From contig NC_079895.1 in NCBI RefSeq assembly GCF_024868665.1, forward strand, positions 9,938,569 through 10,002,568: a stretch of 64,000 nucleotides of DNA, in the 5' to 3' direction. The first letter of the stretch is position 1; each line of letters begins with the position of its first letter. Positions 1 through 12,059 of this stretch are shown piece by piece. This DNA comes from Triplophysa rosa (taxonomy: Eukaryota > Chordata > Actinopteri > Cypriniformes > Nemacheilidae). The notes under the pieces are model-generated. The model had not been told where the DNA came from and did no database searches. It saw nothing but the letters and a program-made list of their open reading frames with translations. The translations under genes and the position numbers were made by a program.

Positions 1-145
1 ATTGGATCACAAGAGACAGATCTTAATATCACTGCGGTTAAAAGTCAATTTCAATGTGGGATGAACTATGATTAGGGTTTCAACAAAAGCTCACTCAGTT
101 GGACTCTAAACACATTATTGAAAACATCATGCTTATATTTATTTA

Positions 146-423
146 GTGATAGTTCACCCAAAAATGATATTTTTTACTAACCCCTTTTGTCATTTTAAAC
201 CTGTATGACTTTCTTTCTTATGTAGAGCACAAAATAATATATTTTGAATGTACAAGTCTATTGTATAGAGTCAATGGGTACCGCCATTGTTCAGTTACCA
301 ACATTCTTCAAAATATCTTCTTTTTGTGTTTTTCTGCAGAAGGAAGCCGTACAGGTTTGATCTGACAAGAGGGTGAGTAAATGTCGACAGAATTTTCATC
401 TTTGGGTAAACTGCCCTTTTAAC
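146..423 (+). repeat. Palindromic MITE, family B, diverged copy
   Basis: The copy starts with a GTTCACCCAAAAATGA-type end and finishes with GAATTTTCATCTTTGGGTAAACTGCCCTTTT, the rough inverted counterpart. The same ends recur at 8269, 44466, 44883 and 56149, so this is a dispersed family. The interior has the family's AAAATATCTTCTTTTTGTGT block. It is more decayed than the copy at 56149. I do not know its superfamily. Confidence 0.65.
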
Positions 424-2139
424 TCTTATACGCTTAAACAAAATCCCAAGATCACATATTTTACAATCAACTGATTCTGAGAAATGCCTACCAGGGGGTG
501 GCAGCATGTGATCCATGTTAGACGACTCTGTTTGCGTGCATGCGAGCGGGAGAAAGTCACCGTCTTATGATTTCCTATCATAACTCATTAAATGCAAGGA
601 AGGGTGAGAGTTCAGACCTCATCCTCATTACATGGACCTCCTGACCTTTAGCATGTTGCCCATCACTCTTGGACATTGCATCATCTTTCCCTGCTACCGT
701 GTTATTTTATATTTGGCTGGTCGGATACCCCTCGCACAATCAGGAGAAGCCTAGGAATTTCCATCATAAAACCAATCAGGGAAAACGTAAATCACAGATT
801 TTTGGGGGGCACTTGAAGGTCTGGGAAGTGCACATTTCCCCAAAATACTTCACAGGAAGTCCAATATTCTCATTCTGAACCCAGGTCACATGGTGTCATG
901 ACCTTGGGAGGGCTATTGTACACATGCAACCATGGCAACCAAGGCATACAAATACAGCAAAAGAGTAACATAGGTCAAGTAAAAAAAAATAAAAGTTAGA
1001 TAATTCAAGCAACAAACACAAAGATTATGAGTTAAATTGTGTGCTAAACTGAATGGAGACATAGATCAATCTCAATTTTAAAATGTTAAAAAACATAGCT
1101 AAATTATTAATCATTATTAATCAACAGCCAGATTGTTAACCATAATTAACCAATGCCATTTAAAACATCAAATAATATTATTGAATTTAATCTGATTTCA
1201 TTAAATTTTTCATCTTGAAATAATCTTGTAAAACCAAGTGAACAGGATCCTATAAACATTACAGAATCAGATTGACAGGCAAGCTGCTGGAAAGCTGAAC
1301 AAGTGACACAACAAAAGCAACAGTAGGGTTGACAGGACTCAGTGTCCCATTCTTCACCCAATCTAAGATATCTAACACCTCTGACTACGGCCGGCTCTTG
1401 TATTCTTCCTACTTGGCAGCTGGGCTTGGTGCCATTGTAGTATCAGGCTGAGAGAGGTAAACATGTCACAACACTGGCTTCAAGAAACAGCATTTTGGCT
1501 TTTCTATTTGGAACTCATGGACGTGATCACAGCAGGCTGATTAGAACAAGAGGGGTGGGATAGAGAGCACCGGCCAGGGTGTGCTATAATATTATGCCAT
1601 TTATCCAAAGGGATTTACAGTACACTAATGGCAGGGTCAGTCTTTCTAAAACAACCTGTGGGAAACCCAAAATCGACCAAACTACATTCAGTGCCTCAAC
1701 TATTTAGACACACTTCAGTCTCATTTATAAAAGTTGTTGATCATATAAGGGCGGTTTTCTGGACAGGGATTATCTGAAAACCGGGACTAGGTTTAGATTA
1801 AATTGGCATACTTAAATCGTTTTTTAAAAACTTCTAACATTTAAGTAAGTCTGGGACTAGGTTTAAGACCTGTACGGGAAACCCAGCCCATAGTGATTAG
1901 TACTCTGCATTGTGCCCGCTGGAACCTCGTTTCGGAAAAAAAAATACAACAAATAACAAATTAATTTTAAATAATATATGAACTGCTTTATAGTAAGAAA
2001 CATGTTTAAAATAAATGCCACCTGGTTAGATTTAGAATTTGTTAAATGCAATATTTAAAATATGACAAATTCTTTTTGGTCCAAAGTTTATCATTATTTA
2101 GATATGCATTTTGACATAAACAGTATCATATAAATAGCT
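424..2139. other. Gene-free stretch, nothing recognised
   Basis: AT-rich DNA with only short, unrelated open frames. I see no coding domain, RNA gene or paired inverted ends here. Confidence 0.5.
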
Positions 2140-2309
2140 TTATAAAACGGTCAGTTCTGGTCCTTGATTCTGATTGGCTGAGCGGAGTTCTAAGCCGTTA
2201 TAAAATACCTCAATATATAACGGCTGACCGCACCACATAGCCTCAATATCATTTCATTTACTTTATTTTATGAAACCTTGCTAAGCATATGGAATAACCG
2301 TTTTATAAA
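2140..2309 (+). repeat. Short MITE, family D
   Basis: Both ends carry TTATAAAACGGT in inverted orientation, with TCAGTTCTGG following the left end and GGAATAACCG preceding the right. A second copy lies inverted at 50873-51032 and shares the internal phrase GATTCTGATTGG. The size of about 170 bp and lack of coding frame fit a non-autonomous DNA transposon. A TA target site is possible but not proven. Confidence 0.65.
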
Positions 2310-2392
2310 ACTCCGCTTCGCGTCATGCCACAACGCCCTTAGCTGTTATAAAATGCACTGTAACCCACTGCTTCTTGGGGCTTATTGCTTTA

Positions 2393-2594
2393 TTATACCA
2401 TGGTCTTTTTGAATACTCGATTCTGATTGGCTGGAAGGTGTGCATTAAAACCCTTTAACGCACAGGTAGCTCCAGTAAATTTGATTACATTTGAAATTTA
2501 ACTGACAAAATCACTGTAATTTTCACCTGTTTGATCTAAAATTTCACCGTAAACATCAATAAAAGATTCAACTTGGCAAATGACCATGGTATAA
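2393..2594 (+). repeat. Short MITE, TTATACCATGGTC ends
   Basis: The left end TTATACCATGGTC is matched by the inverted right end GACCATGGTATAA, giving a 202-bp element without coding potential. It abuts a hairpin sharing the GCATTAAAACCCTTTAACGC block, which also occurs inside this element near 2440. Confidence 0.6.
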
Positions 2595-2596
2595 GC

Positions 2597-2728
2597 GGAA
2601 TAATCCACAGCTAGCCGTGCGTTAAAGGATTTTAATGCACTTCGCAGAGTCCGCTTTGCATCGGGTAGTTCTTGGCCTCCACGTCGTGCATTAAAACCCT
2701 TTAACGCACGGCTAGCTGTGGATTATCC
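2597..2728. repeat. Inverted repeat (hairpin), arms of about 43 bp
   Basis: The arm at 2597-2640 is the inverse complement of 2686-2728, differing by one base near the outer end and one inside. The loop of about 45 bp is GC-richer. The arm core is CTAGCCGTGCGTTAAAGG. The same core is present a third time, partly, at about 2439-2470. Confidence 0.7.
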
Positions 2729-5700
2729 CTTACTTAGTACAGTGATTATGCTTATAACATTGAAAAGTTAAATACCTAAGTTAAAAAACAAAACTATTAT
2801 TTTGCAAATAGTTTGTTGCCTGTGTGTTCTTTTATCTTATTCTATATGCTCTTTAAACATATTTTTCATTCTCTCTTAATTTTTTTCATCAATACATGAC
2901 ACAGTATCACAAGTAGGTTTTTGATGCCTTCTGTTCCAGTTTGAGAGGGCTAACAGCCATGGAGGCCATGCCAAATGTGCCTAGAAATAACGCCGGGCCT
3001 CCCTACTGTCACCGAGATTGCCCACCTAGGTGCCTGGCACACACCGTGGCGCACGCTAAAACCCTGGCGGATTACACTCATGTGCCATATTTCATAATGC
3101 AACGCTGACTTCCAACTTTCCTCCACTATCTGCCCTCATTGTCCCAGCCGGCTGCTGCGAATAATTGCTCAGGCTACCTCTGCGGCCCATCTCACCCGTG
3201 TGTATATCCGAAACATGAGTCATAAATAACACTGACACAAAGCGTTACTACATAAACATTCAGTGAATGGCGGGCCCTGCGCGCCACACACCTCCTCCAC
3301 TCTCCTGTTCCCCTGTAATCAGAGCAGTGAGGTAATGAATGTGGAAGATAACCCCTCTATTGGGCGAAAGGGGAGATAAAGTCGAAAGTGATTAAGGGGA
3401 GGCGGGCAGTGAAGAGGAGGGGGGTGGTTAGACACTGCTATGGGGTCCTGACAAAAGGTGCAGGTGTAGCAGCACAACCTGGACAGAAGCTTGTCTGACA
3501 GGTGACCACAAAACTACAGAACAAGCAGGTAATTACACCACCAAGGTAATTTACTAGACTAAGTGCCACTTTTGTCTCCCTGTTGGTGCGACTGTGTGCA
3601 ATTATGCGCAGAGGACTAACAATGGAACATGTGTGTCATTCACGAGGTGGGCTGAACCCGGCCAGAGACCACCAAAGACACACAAACCACAATGACCATG
3701 GACATAAAGAGTGACAGCCATAAACAAATGCCGAAATGAATGGTAAGTGACTCCTTAACAGTATTTTGATGTCTTTAATAACAACCATTTTAAAATAAGG
3801 ACAACAGGGGAAGCTACATCTGTTATTGGCTAAAGATGATTGACACTTCAGACAACTGCATTGACCGAATGCATCTCACATAATTTTGACTTGAAGTGAG
3901 ATATGTGGACACTGATTATTTCATTATTGGTTATACATTATGTTTGGGCTTCAGCCCCAAAACAAGTAAAATCATCATATATTAATCCATAAAAGATGAA
4001 AAAGAAAAGATATTAAATGTACAGTACTGTATGTATAAAATGTGTAAAATCACATAATACTGTAAAGTGCATGCCAATATACAATTAGTTATGTACATAT
4101 ACTAACAAACAGATTTTAAATAGTTTATTAACTAAAAAAAGTTAGAACTTTATTACAGAATTAGCACATGCTTATGAAATATTATTTACAGATTGAAACA
4201 CTAGCAGATCAGGTCAAAGATAGACTACGTAAATATTTAATTTAATATAATAATTGAATATTTAATAATAAGATTATAATTTTTTATAATTACATTTTAC
4301 AATTAAAAAACACTCACACTAAAAATTGCTTTTGCACTGCTGCCTCCGTCCATGTGTTCTTCAGCCCCAAATTTCCTGCCCTCTGCATGCATACAGTATT
4401 TTCTTTTAATAGCAATCAGGACACAATCAAGATCTATTTTCCAAAAACCAACATTAATATCTGTTTGATGTCAATGATTCAAATAATACATTTAAAATCA
4501 TTTCCAACAGCACAGCGAGGGCAAATGATAAAAGCTTGTGTGAAATAACGCACCTCCCTGCTCATACAATCATTTCAGCAATAATGTAATATTGAGATAT
4601 AAAAGGCCCTAATAAATGAGCTGGAGTTGTCTGCTTGGTGACGCAGTCTCTACCCCGCGCGCTAAGACATTATTATGCCCAGACAAATGAGTGTGTGTGT
4701 TGCGTGTGTGCGCACGATTGTGTTTGCGCGGATGGAGGCCTTAAGAGCTCACTCAGAATTCACATCCATCTAGACGAGCGGCGGGCTGATAATAAACGCC
4801 CCTCAGCCTGATGATGGCTTAATTACCAGTGTAAAGAAAGTGTTTAATCTCTGACCCGTTTCATGTTCTCTCCACTCTCTTTCTCTGGGAGCGCGTGTGT
4901 GCGCGTGTAAAAGACTCTGCTGCGTCCCACTCGTAGAGAGACCCCTGCCGTCTGCCGGGGGCCTGTAGGGTGCAATTAGGACCCACTAAATGAAGTTGAC
5001 TATACGGTTTCATTTTTCGTTTTCTCTCTCTCTCCACCCCCTCCTCCTCTTCAGCCTGCGTAATTAACATGGAAATCGATGCACTGTGCCAGAGACAAAA
5101 GTCCTCATAAAAAAATGCTTTTACTCTATTTCCGTGTTCATGGAAGGTGCGATTCATGCTACGTTACAGGTTTCGTGGACGTTTTTATGTGCTGTCCAAT
5201 TCGCTTGCTTGTTGATAAATGACGCAGCGCTAACAAGCCACCCGACCCCGTCAACAGACGTCTGGAGGCACCGAGGACCACTAAATCCCTGCGTCTCAGC
5301 TACACAAACAAAGTCAATCCACCTGAGACAGCAGGGAACAGGATGCTCGGCTACTTATAGCAACCTGAGAGCAGCAAACAAGAATGGCAGGAAAGCTGCT
5401 CGGGCCCCGGGTGCTTTGAAGTGCCCTACTGCTAAACTGGTCTGATGGGACAGGCCAGCATCTTTGAAGGAAGGTTATCCTCAACAGCCGTGTGTCCTGT
5501 TGTGAACGAATTGTTTCCTCTTTCAATTTGTCTTGATTTTTTTTGTTGGCGAAAATGACACTTGGCAATTGTTCTAGTGGGTGAGGCCGGCCTCTGTTAA
5601 ATGCGAGGCTCTACCGGTGACTGTGCAGTGTTTTCTAGCAGGGGTGTCAGGTGCTGCTTCTGAAGCTGTGAGTTAGTGCAGGTGACACTCTTAAGGAATC

Positions 5701-8268
5701 TCCTGTGGGGCGACCTCCAACTAACTGGCCATTTCCTCTATCCACAGGGTCGTGACCTTTCCTGCATCGGCCAAGTGAAGTCATTAGTCATGGGAGTTAG
5801 GTCATGCTACAGGAACGCTATACTGTATATCACGAGTATATATGCGAGGCTGTGTGATGTCCGCATTAATCTTTTATAATCCCTGAGGTTTAAAATGTTG
5901 GCCTTCTGTCTGCCGGTTCATACAAGTGTACAGGAACTTTCTCCGGAGGATATGATTTGCGAATTTCTGTACACCAAATGCGATTACAGACTATGGGAGT
6001 TCACGAAATGTGTGACAGTGTGAAAAAGCTCTTCTATTTTGCAGGTGGATAAAACAGGAAGACATGCTTTGGATGTTGTTAACCCTTGGGCGTGCAATCG
6101 CAAGTATGATTTGTGTTTGAAAATTCAGATTTACAGTTCACTACGATAGGAATGGCACATAACACGCAAACAAGTTGTTGATCAAATTCATTGCGAAGCA
6201 TCACCTGTGTAATCTGAAAGCGAGGAAGTTTAAAGGCTAGAACAATAATCCAAACATTTGTTTAAACCAAACTTATTTGATACAGTATACCCATGGTAAA
6301 TCCGACAGGAAAACCTTTTAAAAACAGCACCTTTCCTGAAAAACCTAACGCAAACTTTCACCTAACCGAAGCATAATGCTAAAATACACTTTAAATGCAT
6401 ATTTGGTCGATCATAGCATTGCTAAATGTTTCTTGTCTATCATGCTGTGTGATTATCAATACCATGTACCCCCCTCGACTATCACGATTGGCCTTTTTTC
6501 TCTGGAAACATTTGCGCAGTTTCTCGCCTGTGTATCCCATTACCCACTTGACTTTTGCTATAAATCCTATTTGTTATATTACCACAGCCAATGAAATTAA
6601 GGCTCAAACCATCATTGTGATTAATGACAGCGACGCCCTTTTCCTGCAGGTAAAGAGAGGGCAACCTCATCCAGCCGGCCCATCCTTACTTTCCTTTTCC
6701 AAATAAACAGCGCGATGTCAACTGCCGAAGCGCATTTAGGTTTGACCCGAGGGCCGCAAGATATTCTTAGCTCACTGATCGCGTTCCAAGCGCACGCGAA
6801 AAGCGCTCATTTGCCAAAAAGCACTCCTTTGCCAAAGAGGGAAGAGTGCGGAGCTGCACGTTGGCCTAACCCGAGCAGGAAATTCCACAGCTCTCCCAAG
6901 CCTCTGAACACAATACTGCTCAAAACACACGAGATGAAGGCCGAGACTGGGAGAAGGCCAGAAACTTGTTCACTCTCTGTGGATATCCCTCTTTCATCCT
7001 CTAATCAGCCTTCTCAAATAGGGGACGAATATGCATTATGTAACTGAGACAGGAAAGGAAAGCCAAAGCATACAGAAACAAAGTGTAAAGAACAATTGCG
7101 CTTTGATGCGGGTTGCAGAGGCGTTCTGTGGTATGAGCTGACCGGCTGAGTCAGCACCGAAGGGCCGCGCTTCTGGATCGACTATTGATAAGCGCATCTG
7201 ATGGGATTTTAGGGAAGATTATAATCCCCAATCTTGACCATAACTTCTTCCTTTAAAAGTGCACTCGAGTCGTGAGTGGTTAAAAATGTTGAATATAATA
7301 CATTTCCTGAAGTAGTGACGGACACATGGCTGAATAGGATTAATGGCTCTCTGCTCTTTACCATTGAGCTCAACTCGTATGCATCCATTCAAATTAATGT
7401 GAATTTGGGTGTCCATTAACCAGTTTCACAATGCTGGCGAACCCTCTTTCTGCGTATTAACCGAAACGCACAGCGTGCTACAGTGCTGTGAAAAGAGAAT
7501 GGATGGCCAAGCTAAATGAACAGAGAAGCCTCTGTGTACCATGCCTTTATCAAAGAGTTACTGCTGTGCTCACGTCAATACAAAAAGCCCCAGACTTTTT
7601 GCTCGGGGTCTGCCGCATTTTTAGGGAGCAATCGAATGTAATGCGTACAATTACTCATGCTTCCTGAATGGAGCGGTTCGGCAGGCCGGGATTTCTTCTC
7701 CTCCCCCTTTTGATACTCCTCAATTTTAGCACATCCTCCGTTTTTCCTGGAATTAACTGATAATACGGCCAAAGGCTGCGAGCGGTCAATCAATAGGCCT
7801 GCTTGTCATTCACAATGTTAAAAAATCAGTTTAAATTTGCAGTGTTAGAAAGATCTATGAAAAGGAAATAGATTACTTGTATGATGGAACTAGTGTAGAC
7901 AGGCGATGACTAGGACCCTCTTCATGAGATATGAATTTATTCATGACACATTAACTACTGCCTGTGGAGTCAGTGTCTGGTGAGGAGTCTCCATGTGGTC
8001 TTGGCTGCACTTAAATCTGGACCAGGAGAATGCACCTGCATTCCCACAATAATATTTACCTAGTGAACAATATGCAATTTTATATTTACCATATAAAATA
8101 GCATAAGAGAGATTTATCTTCATTGTTCATTTTTTCTATTTTTTTTGCTGTCACACCATAGTACAAATTTGCATAGTCTGTCAACTACCCAAGTACAGTA
8201 TAATAATGAAAACACACTTATAAAGGGCACACACGTGCACATGTTCATGATTTATATTTGAGCAGCTA
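2729..8268. other. Gene-free stretch with low-repeat blocks
   Basis: No recognisable gene. Open frames up to 119 codons (5086-5445) have no family resemblance and no splice context. Sub-blocks at about 2930-3760, 4540-5100 and 6390-7560 have balanced composition, few obvious repeats and homeodomain-like TAATTA cores, so they may include conserved non-coding DNA. The segment 3900-4320 is very AT-rich. Confidence 0.4.
7990..8200 (+). repeat. Dispersed repeat, family L
   Basis: Shares AGATTTATCTTCATTGTT, then a T-rich run and TCACACCATAG, with 35890-36075 in the same order and orientation. Ends are not resolved and the family is unknown to me. Confidence 0.4.
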
Positions 8269-8690
8269 AAGGGATAATTCACCTTCTAAATGAAAATTAT
8301 GTCATTATTTACTCTTATCATTTCAAACCTGTGTGATAAAACCTTTTTCTGCAGAACACAAAAGAAGATATTTTAAAGTTGGTCCCCAACGTTCTTTGGT
8401 TACCAGCATTTTTCAAAATATCCTCTTTCGTGTTTTGCAGAAGAAAGAAAATCAAATTTAAAACCTGTATATGACTCTGTCTTGTGTAGAACACAATAGC
8501 AGATATTTTGAGAAATGTCTCTGTGGTTTTTTGTCCATACAATGGAAATCAATGGGAGCCAATGTTGTTTATTCACCACTGGTCTTCAAAATCTTCTTTT
8601 GTGTTGTGCAGAAGAAGGTCAGACAGGTTTGGAATGACATGAGGGTGAATAATTGATAAACTAATTTTGATTTTTGTGTGAACTTTTTAG
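8269..8690 (+). repeat. Palindromic MITE, family B, with internal duplication
   Basis: Begins with a GGATAATTCACC end and finishes with GAGGGTGAATAATTG. It holds two successive copies of the internal ACACAA-AGATATTTT and CAAAATATC-CTTTTGTGT blocks, so the middle of the family unit is duplicated. Several short open frames here are only by-products of this repeat. Confidence 0.6.
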
Positions 8691-10960
8691 TTAGTTGGTG
8701 TGCTCTGAGAAAACAAAACAAAATGGCCACACCCAGACAGACAAAGACCAGCATCCTTGAAACTAGCAGGAGGAAATCCTAAGCAAGAACATTCTCTTAA
8801 ACCCAATACTAAACGATACAAAGATTCTGAAGATGGTTAATGACCCCAGAGGATGTCTGAGATGTGTAAAGGCTTCCTTCAGTCAGACAGACTTAAAAGA
8901 ACTCTGCGCCACCTGCTTTACATCGGCTCAATCAAAAGCATTAGCAAGGCATTGTGGGTCTGAAGAGATGAGCCTATTGTGTTCTGCCTTTCATGGTATT
9001 GTTACGCTTGAGGAAGACAGGAAAGACATCTGCACCATTCAAGGAGAGGAAGTAATCAGCTTCTGAGTTCCCCACAGGTTCGTGTCAGGTGTAGTGTTGA
9101 GACGTTTATAGAGAGAAGGCAACCGAAAAGACACTTTTGATCCGCTTGTTCACACGTGGAATCCATCAAAAGCTACGTGCTAATAGCTTAGCTTTCCTTT
9201 CAGGGCTCTCGGGTGCGCGTACACGTCCATTCTCCCTTACCCTCTTCCAGGAGCAGGGTAAATCTAACGACGTTTCAACTTCTGACAGGTTTCCTGCTTT
9301 TTCATTTACATATAATTACACTTTAATAGGAGAGTGACGAGTGCGGGGACTGTTAAGTGGCAGACAGCACACAGGCTGTACGGGACCCCCTAAGATACAA
9401 GATGACAAGATGCAGCGCTGCCTCCATCTCTCGCTAATTAAATGAATCAATTAAGAGACTATTGTTGCAACTGTGTAACTGATGTTCTATAGTGGCAATA
9501 ACAGTCCCACTGGGAGCCCCTTCACTGCATTAAAACACTGTCCTCTACAACTCCATTTGATATCATTACAAACACTTATTTGCGTCTTGCTGTCATGGCA
9601 GGGGAAGCGGCGAATTATGGAGATGCGGGTGACTGCCACAGGGCCCAGTGTGAGATGGGATAGGTTTGCTTCCTGGCCTCTGAGGAGGACTTGCACTATA
9701 AACTCTTAAGTTCCTCAAAGTTCCCTGATGAAAACGGATCCCGCTATCAGCGCAGCTGCCGATTTGTCACTAGGTACGGGTCACTCATTTGCATACCCTC
9801 CCTGCTATGTGGCTCCGCTTTACGCAGATCAATTATCATATTAAATTTACCCTCCTCAGTTAAACTGATTAAGTTCCAAATTGTTTCCAATGGCTGTCAT
9901 TAATCCCTAACACGGGCTAAGTGGTTTTGTTGCAAATTTGATTGGGCTTGTGTACCAAGGGCCAAATTAATGGGGTAATAATGCTGAACCCTGTTCAATT
10001 TCCAGTGTCGGGATGCGATATTAACACACGTTCCGAGTACCATTTAGTTAATGCACGATTCCAAACTCTCAGGATGATAATTGGGGTCTGAATCAATGGC
10101 AGAAGCGTTAGGTGACATCCATTTACACGAAATGGGGGCCAATTTTCTTCTGAATGGCACAGAACTCTGCAAAACAAGTAGCAAAGTCATTCAACCTATG
10201 TGTTATTTTACAGTAATTCGCCGCAAAAAGCAGTCCTTTGTGAGTGTGATTTTGGTTTTAGGCAGAGGCAGGTTAATTTTTGCCATTATTTCGTTTTTTC
10301 GCCTCACAAGATGGAACTGAAATTTCATCACTCCAAACACGCGATCCACAAACATCATTTCTGCAAAAAGGTCAAGGACATCGCTCGACTGATACTAGCA
10401 CACGGAGCCCAGCAAAACGTGTGGCTCTGTGTCGCACCAAAGCCTTTGAAAGTCTAAACTGTTTATCTAAACGGCAAAGCTTGGCAGGACATGAGTGGAT
10501 GTCTCTGTCATGGCGTCTGGCCTGGATGAACCCATGTAGCCAACGGCAACATAGTAACTCTGTCTCAGATCACTGGATGACTGGAGACTGTTGTCACAGT
10601 CTTGAGAAGTGAAACCTGACAACGGGAGTCATATCACTACATAAGCACTGCAGAGCTGCTGACCACAGCAACTACTGTAAAGCAGTAAATTACTACACAT
10701 TTTTTTTATCCAAAGTGACACTTATCACAGGTACAATCCCCTTGGAGCAAACCGGTGCCGAGTGAATAGACACTCCGTGCATGTAAATATATACTGTGTA
10801 CATATATAGAATTATAGGGGTGTACGGGGGACAAACAGGATGATTATTTTACAGAATAGCAGTATTGAAAATAGAAGTAAAGTAGAAGTAAATCTAAATA
10901 TATAATAATATATCCCTGATTATAAATCCCTGATGAATAGAAAATAAAATTTAAATTAAT
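8691..10960. other. Gene-free stretch
   Basis: No gene recognised; short open frames lack any family motif. The part from about 9400 on is less AT-rich and less repetitive than its surroundings and is listed separately as a candidate regulatory block. Confidence 0.45.
9720..10300. promoter_or_regulatory. Candidate conserved non-coding block
   Basis: This segment has no repeat ends or coding signature. It contains an octamer ATTTGCAT at 9787-9794 and many TAAT/ATTA homeodomain cores with even base composition, a texture typical of vertebrate developmental enhancers. This is inference from composition only; conservation was not tested. Confidence 0.25.
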
Positions 10961-11027
10961 ACAACTGCTGAAAAAATTAGGACACCACTGCAAAATATAT
11001 TCTAGTTTTTCTGAATTTACTATATTT

Positions 11028-11270
11028 GAAGAGTTTGGTTCCGAAATGAGTTAACTCTGTTTTAAAAAAAAATCAAAAATCATGTTTTTATTATGTTATC
11101 ATGTTTTTATTGTGTTTTATTGTGTTAGTAGATGTATTTTTTAAGTTATTATGGCTTAAGTCAAATCAAACCAACTGCACTTTGATTGATATTAATTGGA
11201 ATGCACAATAAAAACATGATTTTTGAAAAAAATAAAAACAGAGTTATCTCATTTTGGAACCAAATTCTTC
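11028..11270. repeat. Palindromic MITE, family F, copy 1
   Basis: Ends are GAAGAGTTTGGTTCC and GGAACCAAATTCTTC, inverted to each other with one mismatch. They are flanked by ATTT on both sides (11024-11027 and 11271-11274), a likely 4-bp target duplication. The interior has CATGATTTTTGA-type arms that also pair. It lacks the SINE found in copy 2 and lies inside an older repeat. Confidence 0.75.
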
Positions 11271-11483
11271 ATTTATAGGTTTGTGCTTAAGTAAAATGAT
11301 TTTACAAAAAATATACAATGTTTGCAGATCTTGAATACCGCGAAGTAGGTTCATATTCATATTTAAACAACACAATACTAATGTTTTAAATATATTTTAC
11401 AATCAGTTCAAAAATTAATGATGAAATTAGCCAGATTTTTTCACGAGTCTTTGCATTCTCTCAGTATTTCACATTGCTGTTGG

Positions 11484-11958
11484 CATAGGCGTAATTTGCG
11501 CGTGGGACAGGTGGGACATGTCCCCACTACTTTTGGGAAGAAATTAAGAAATGCTTGCGGAAATTAACATCAAAAACTTGTAAGTTATATTTGTGGAAGA
11601 CAGAGAGCTGCGACTTCAGAAATGCGGTCAGTATAAAAATGTGTGCATCATCCGTACTCACGGCGCTGGCTTGTGCATTCAGTGTCGAAACACAAAAACG
11701 TGTAAACCAATGAACAAGTGACATTTTTTGTCAATAAACTGTTTTTAAGTGTAATGCACCGCAACAGCCAAGTGACCTTCCCTAAATGACAGTTTGGGAA
11801 CCACATACTGTGAGAGCTGGAGTCGAAAAGTAGCCAATGGACGGGCTGCCCATTATATGATAAATATTTCCAACGAGTTATTACAGAAACAATTTTATTA
11901 AAGTCTTGTTTTTGTCATATCTGTCCCCACCACTTTTCAAAACAAAGTCACGCCACTG
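11484..11958. mobile_element. hAT-type MITE with 8-bp target duplication
   Basis: The left end CATAGGCGTAATTTG pairs imperfectly with the inverse of the right end CAAAGTCACGCCACTG. Next to both ends is TGTCCCCAC-type sequence. GCTGTTGG flanks it exactly at 11476-11483 and 11959-11966, an 8-bp duplication expected for the hAT superfamily. At 475 bp with no transposase it is non-autonomous. Confidence 0.8.
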
Positions 11959-12059
11959 GCTGTTGGGTGACTTTGTCATTCCTGAGGTTTGTTTCTGATA
12001 AAATTCAACAAACACTAGACTAGAATTGCCTATAGAATTGTCTTCTTCGACCAAATAAT

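Larger units (their letters stand above)
10965..12050 (+). repeat. Older interspersed repeat split by two insertions
   Basis: Segments 10965-11027, 11271-11483 and 11959-12050 read as one interrupted repeat. A related uninterrupted stretch at about 23245-23310 has the same order across the first insertion point (TTTTTCTG, AATTTA, then ATTTATAGGT). The second insertion splits GCTGTTGG, which is duplicated at the junctions. I recall it as a widespread fish repeat but do not assign a family. Confidence 0.5.

Noticed and set aside
2597..2728. Hairpin as a possible microRNA precursor or terminator
   Set aside because: Arms belong to a dispersed repeat word also present in the adjoining MITE; no sign of a specific RNA gene.
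5086..5445. Plus-strand frame of 119 codons
   Set aside because: No domain or signal pattern beyond a chance hydrophobic run; opposite-strand frames overlap it.
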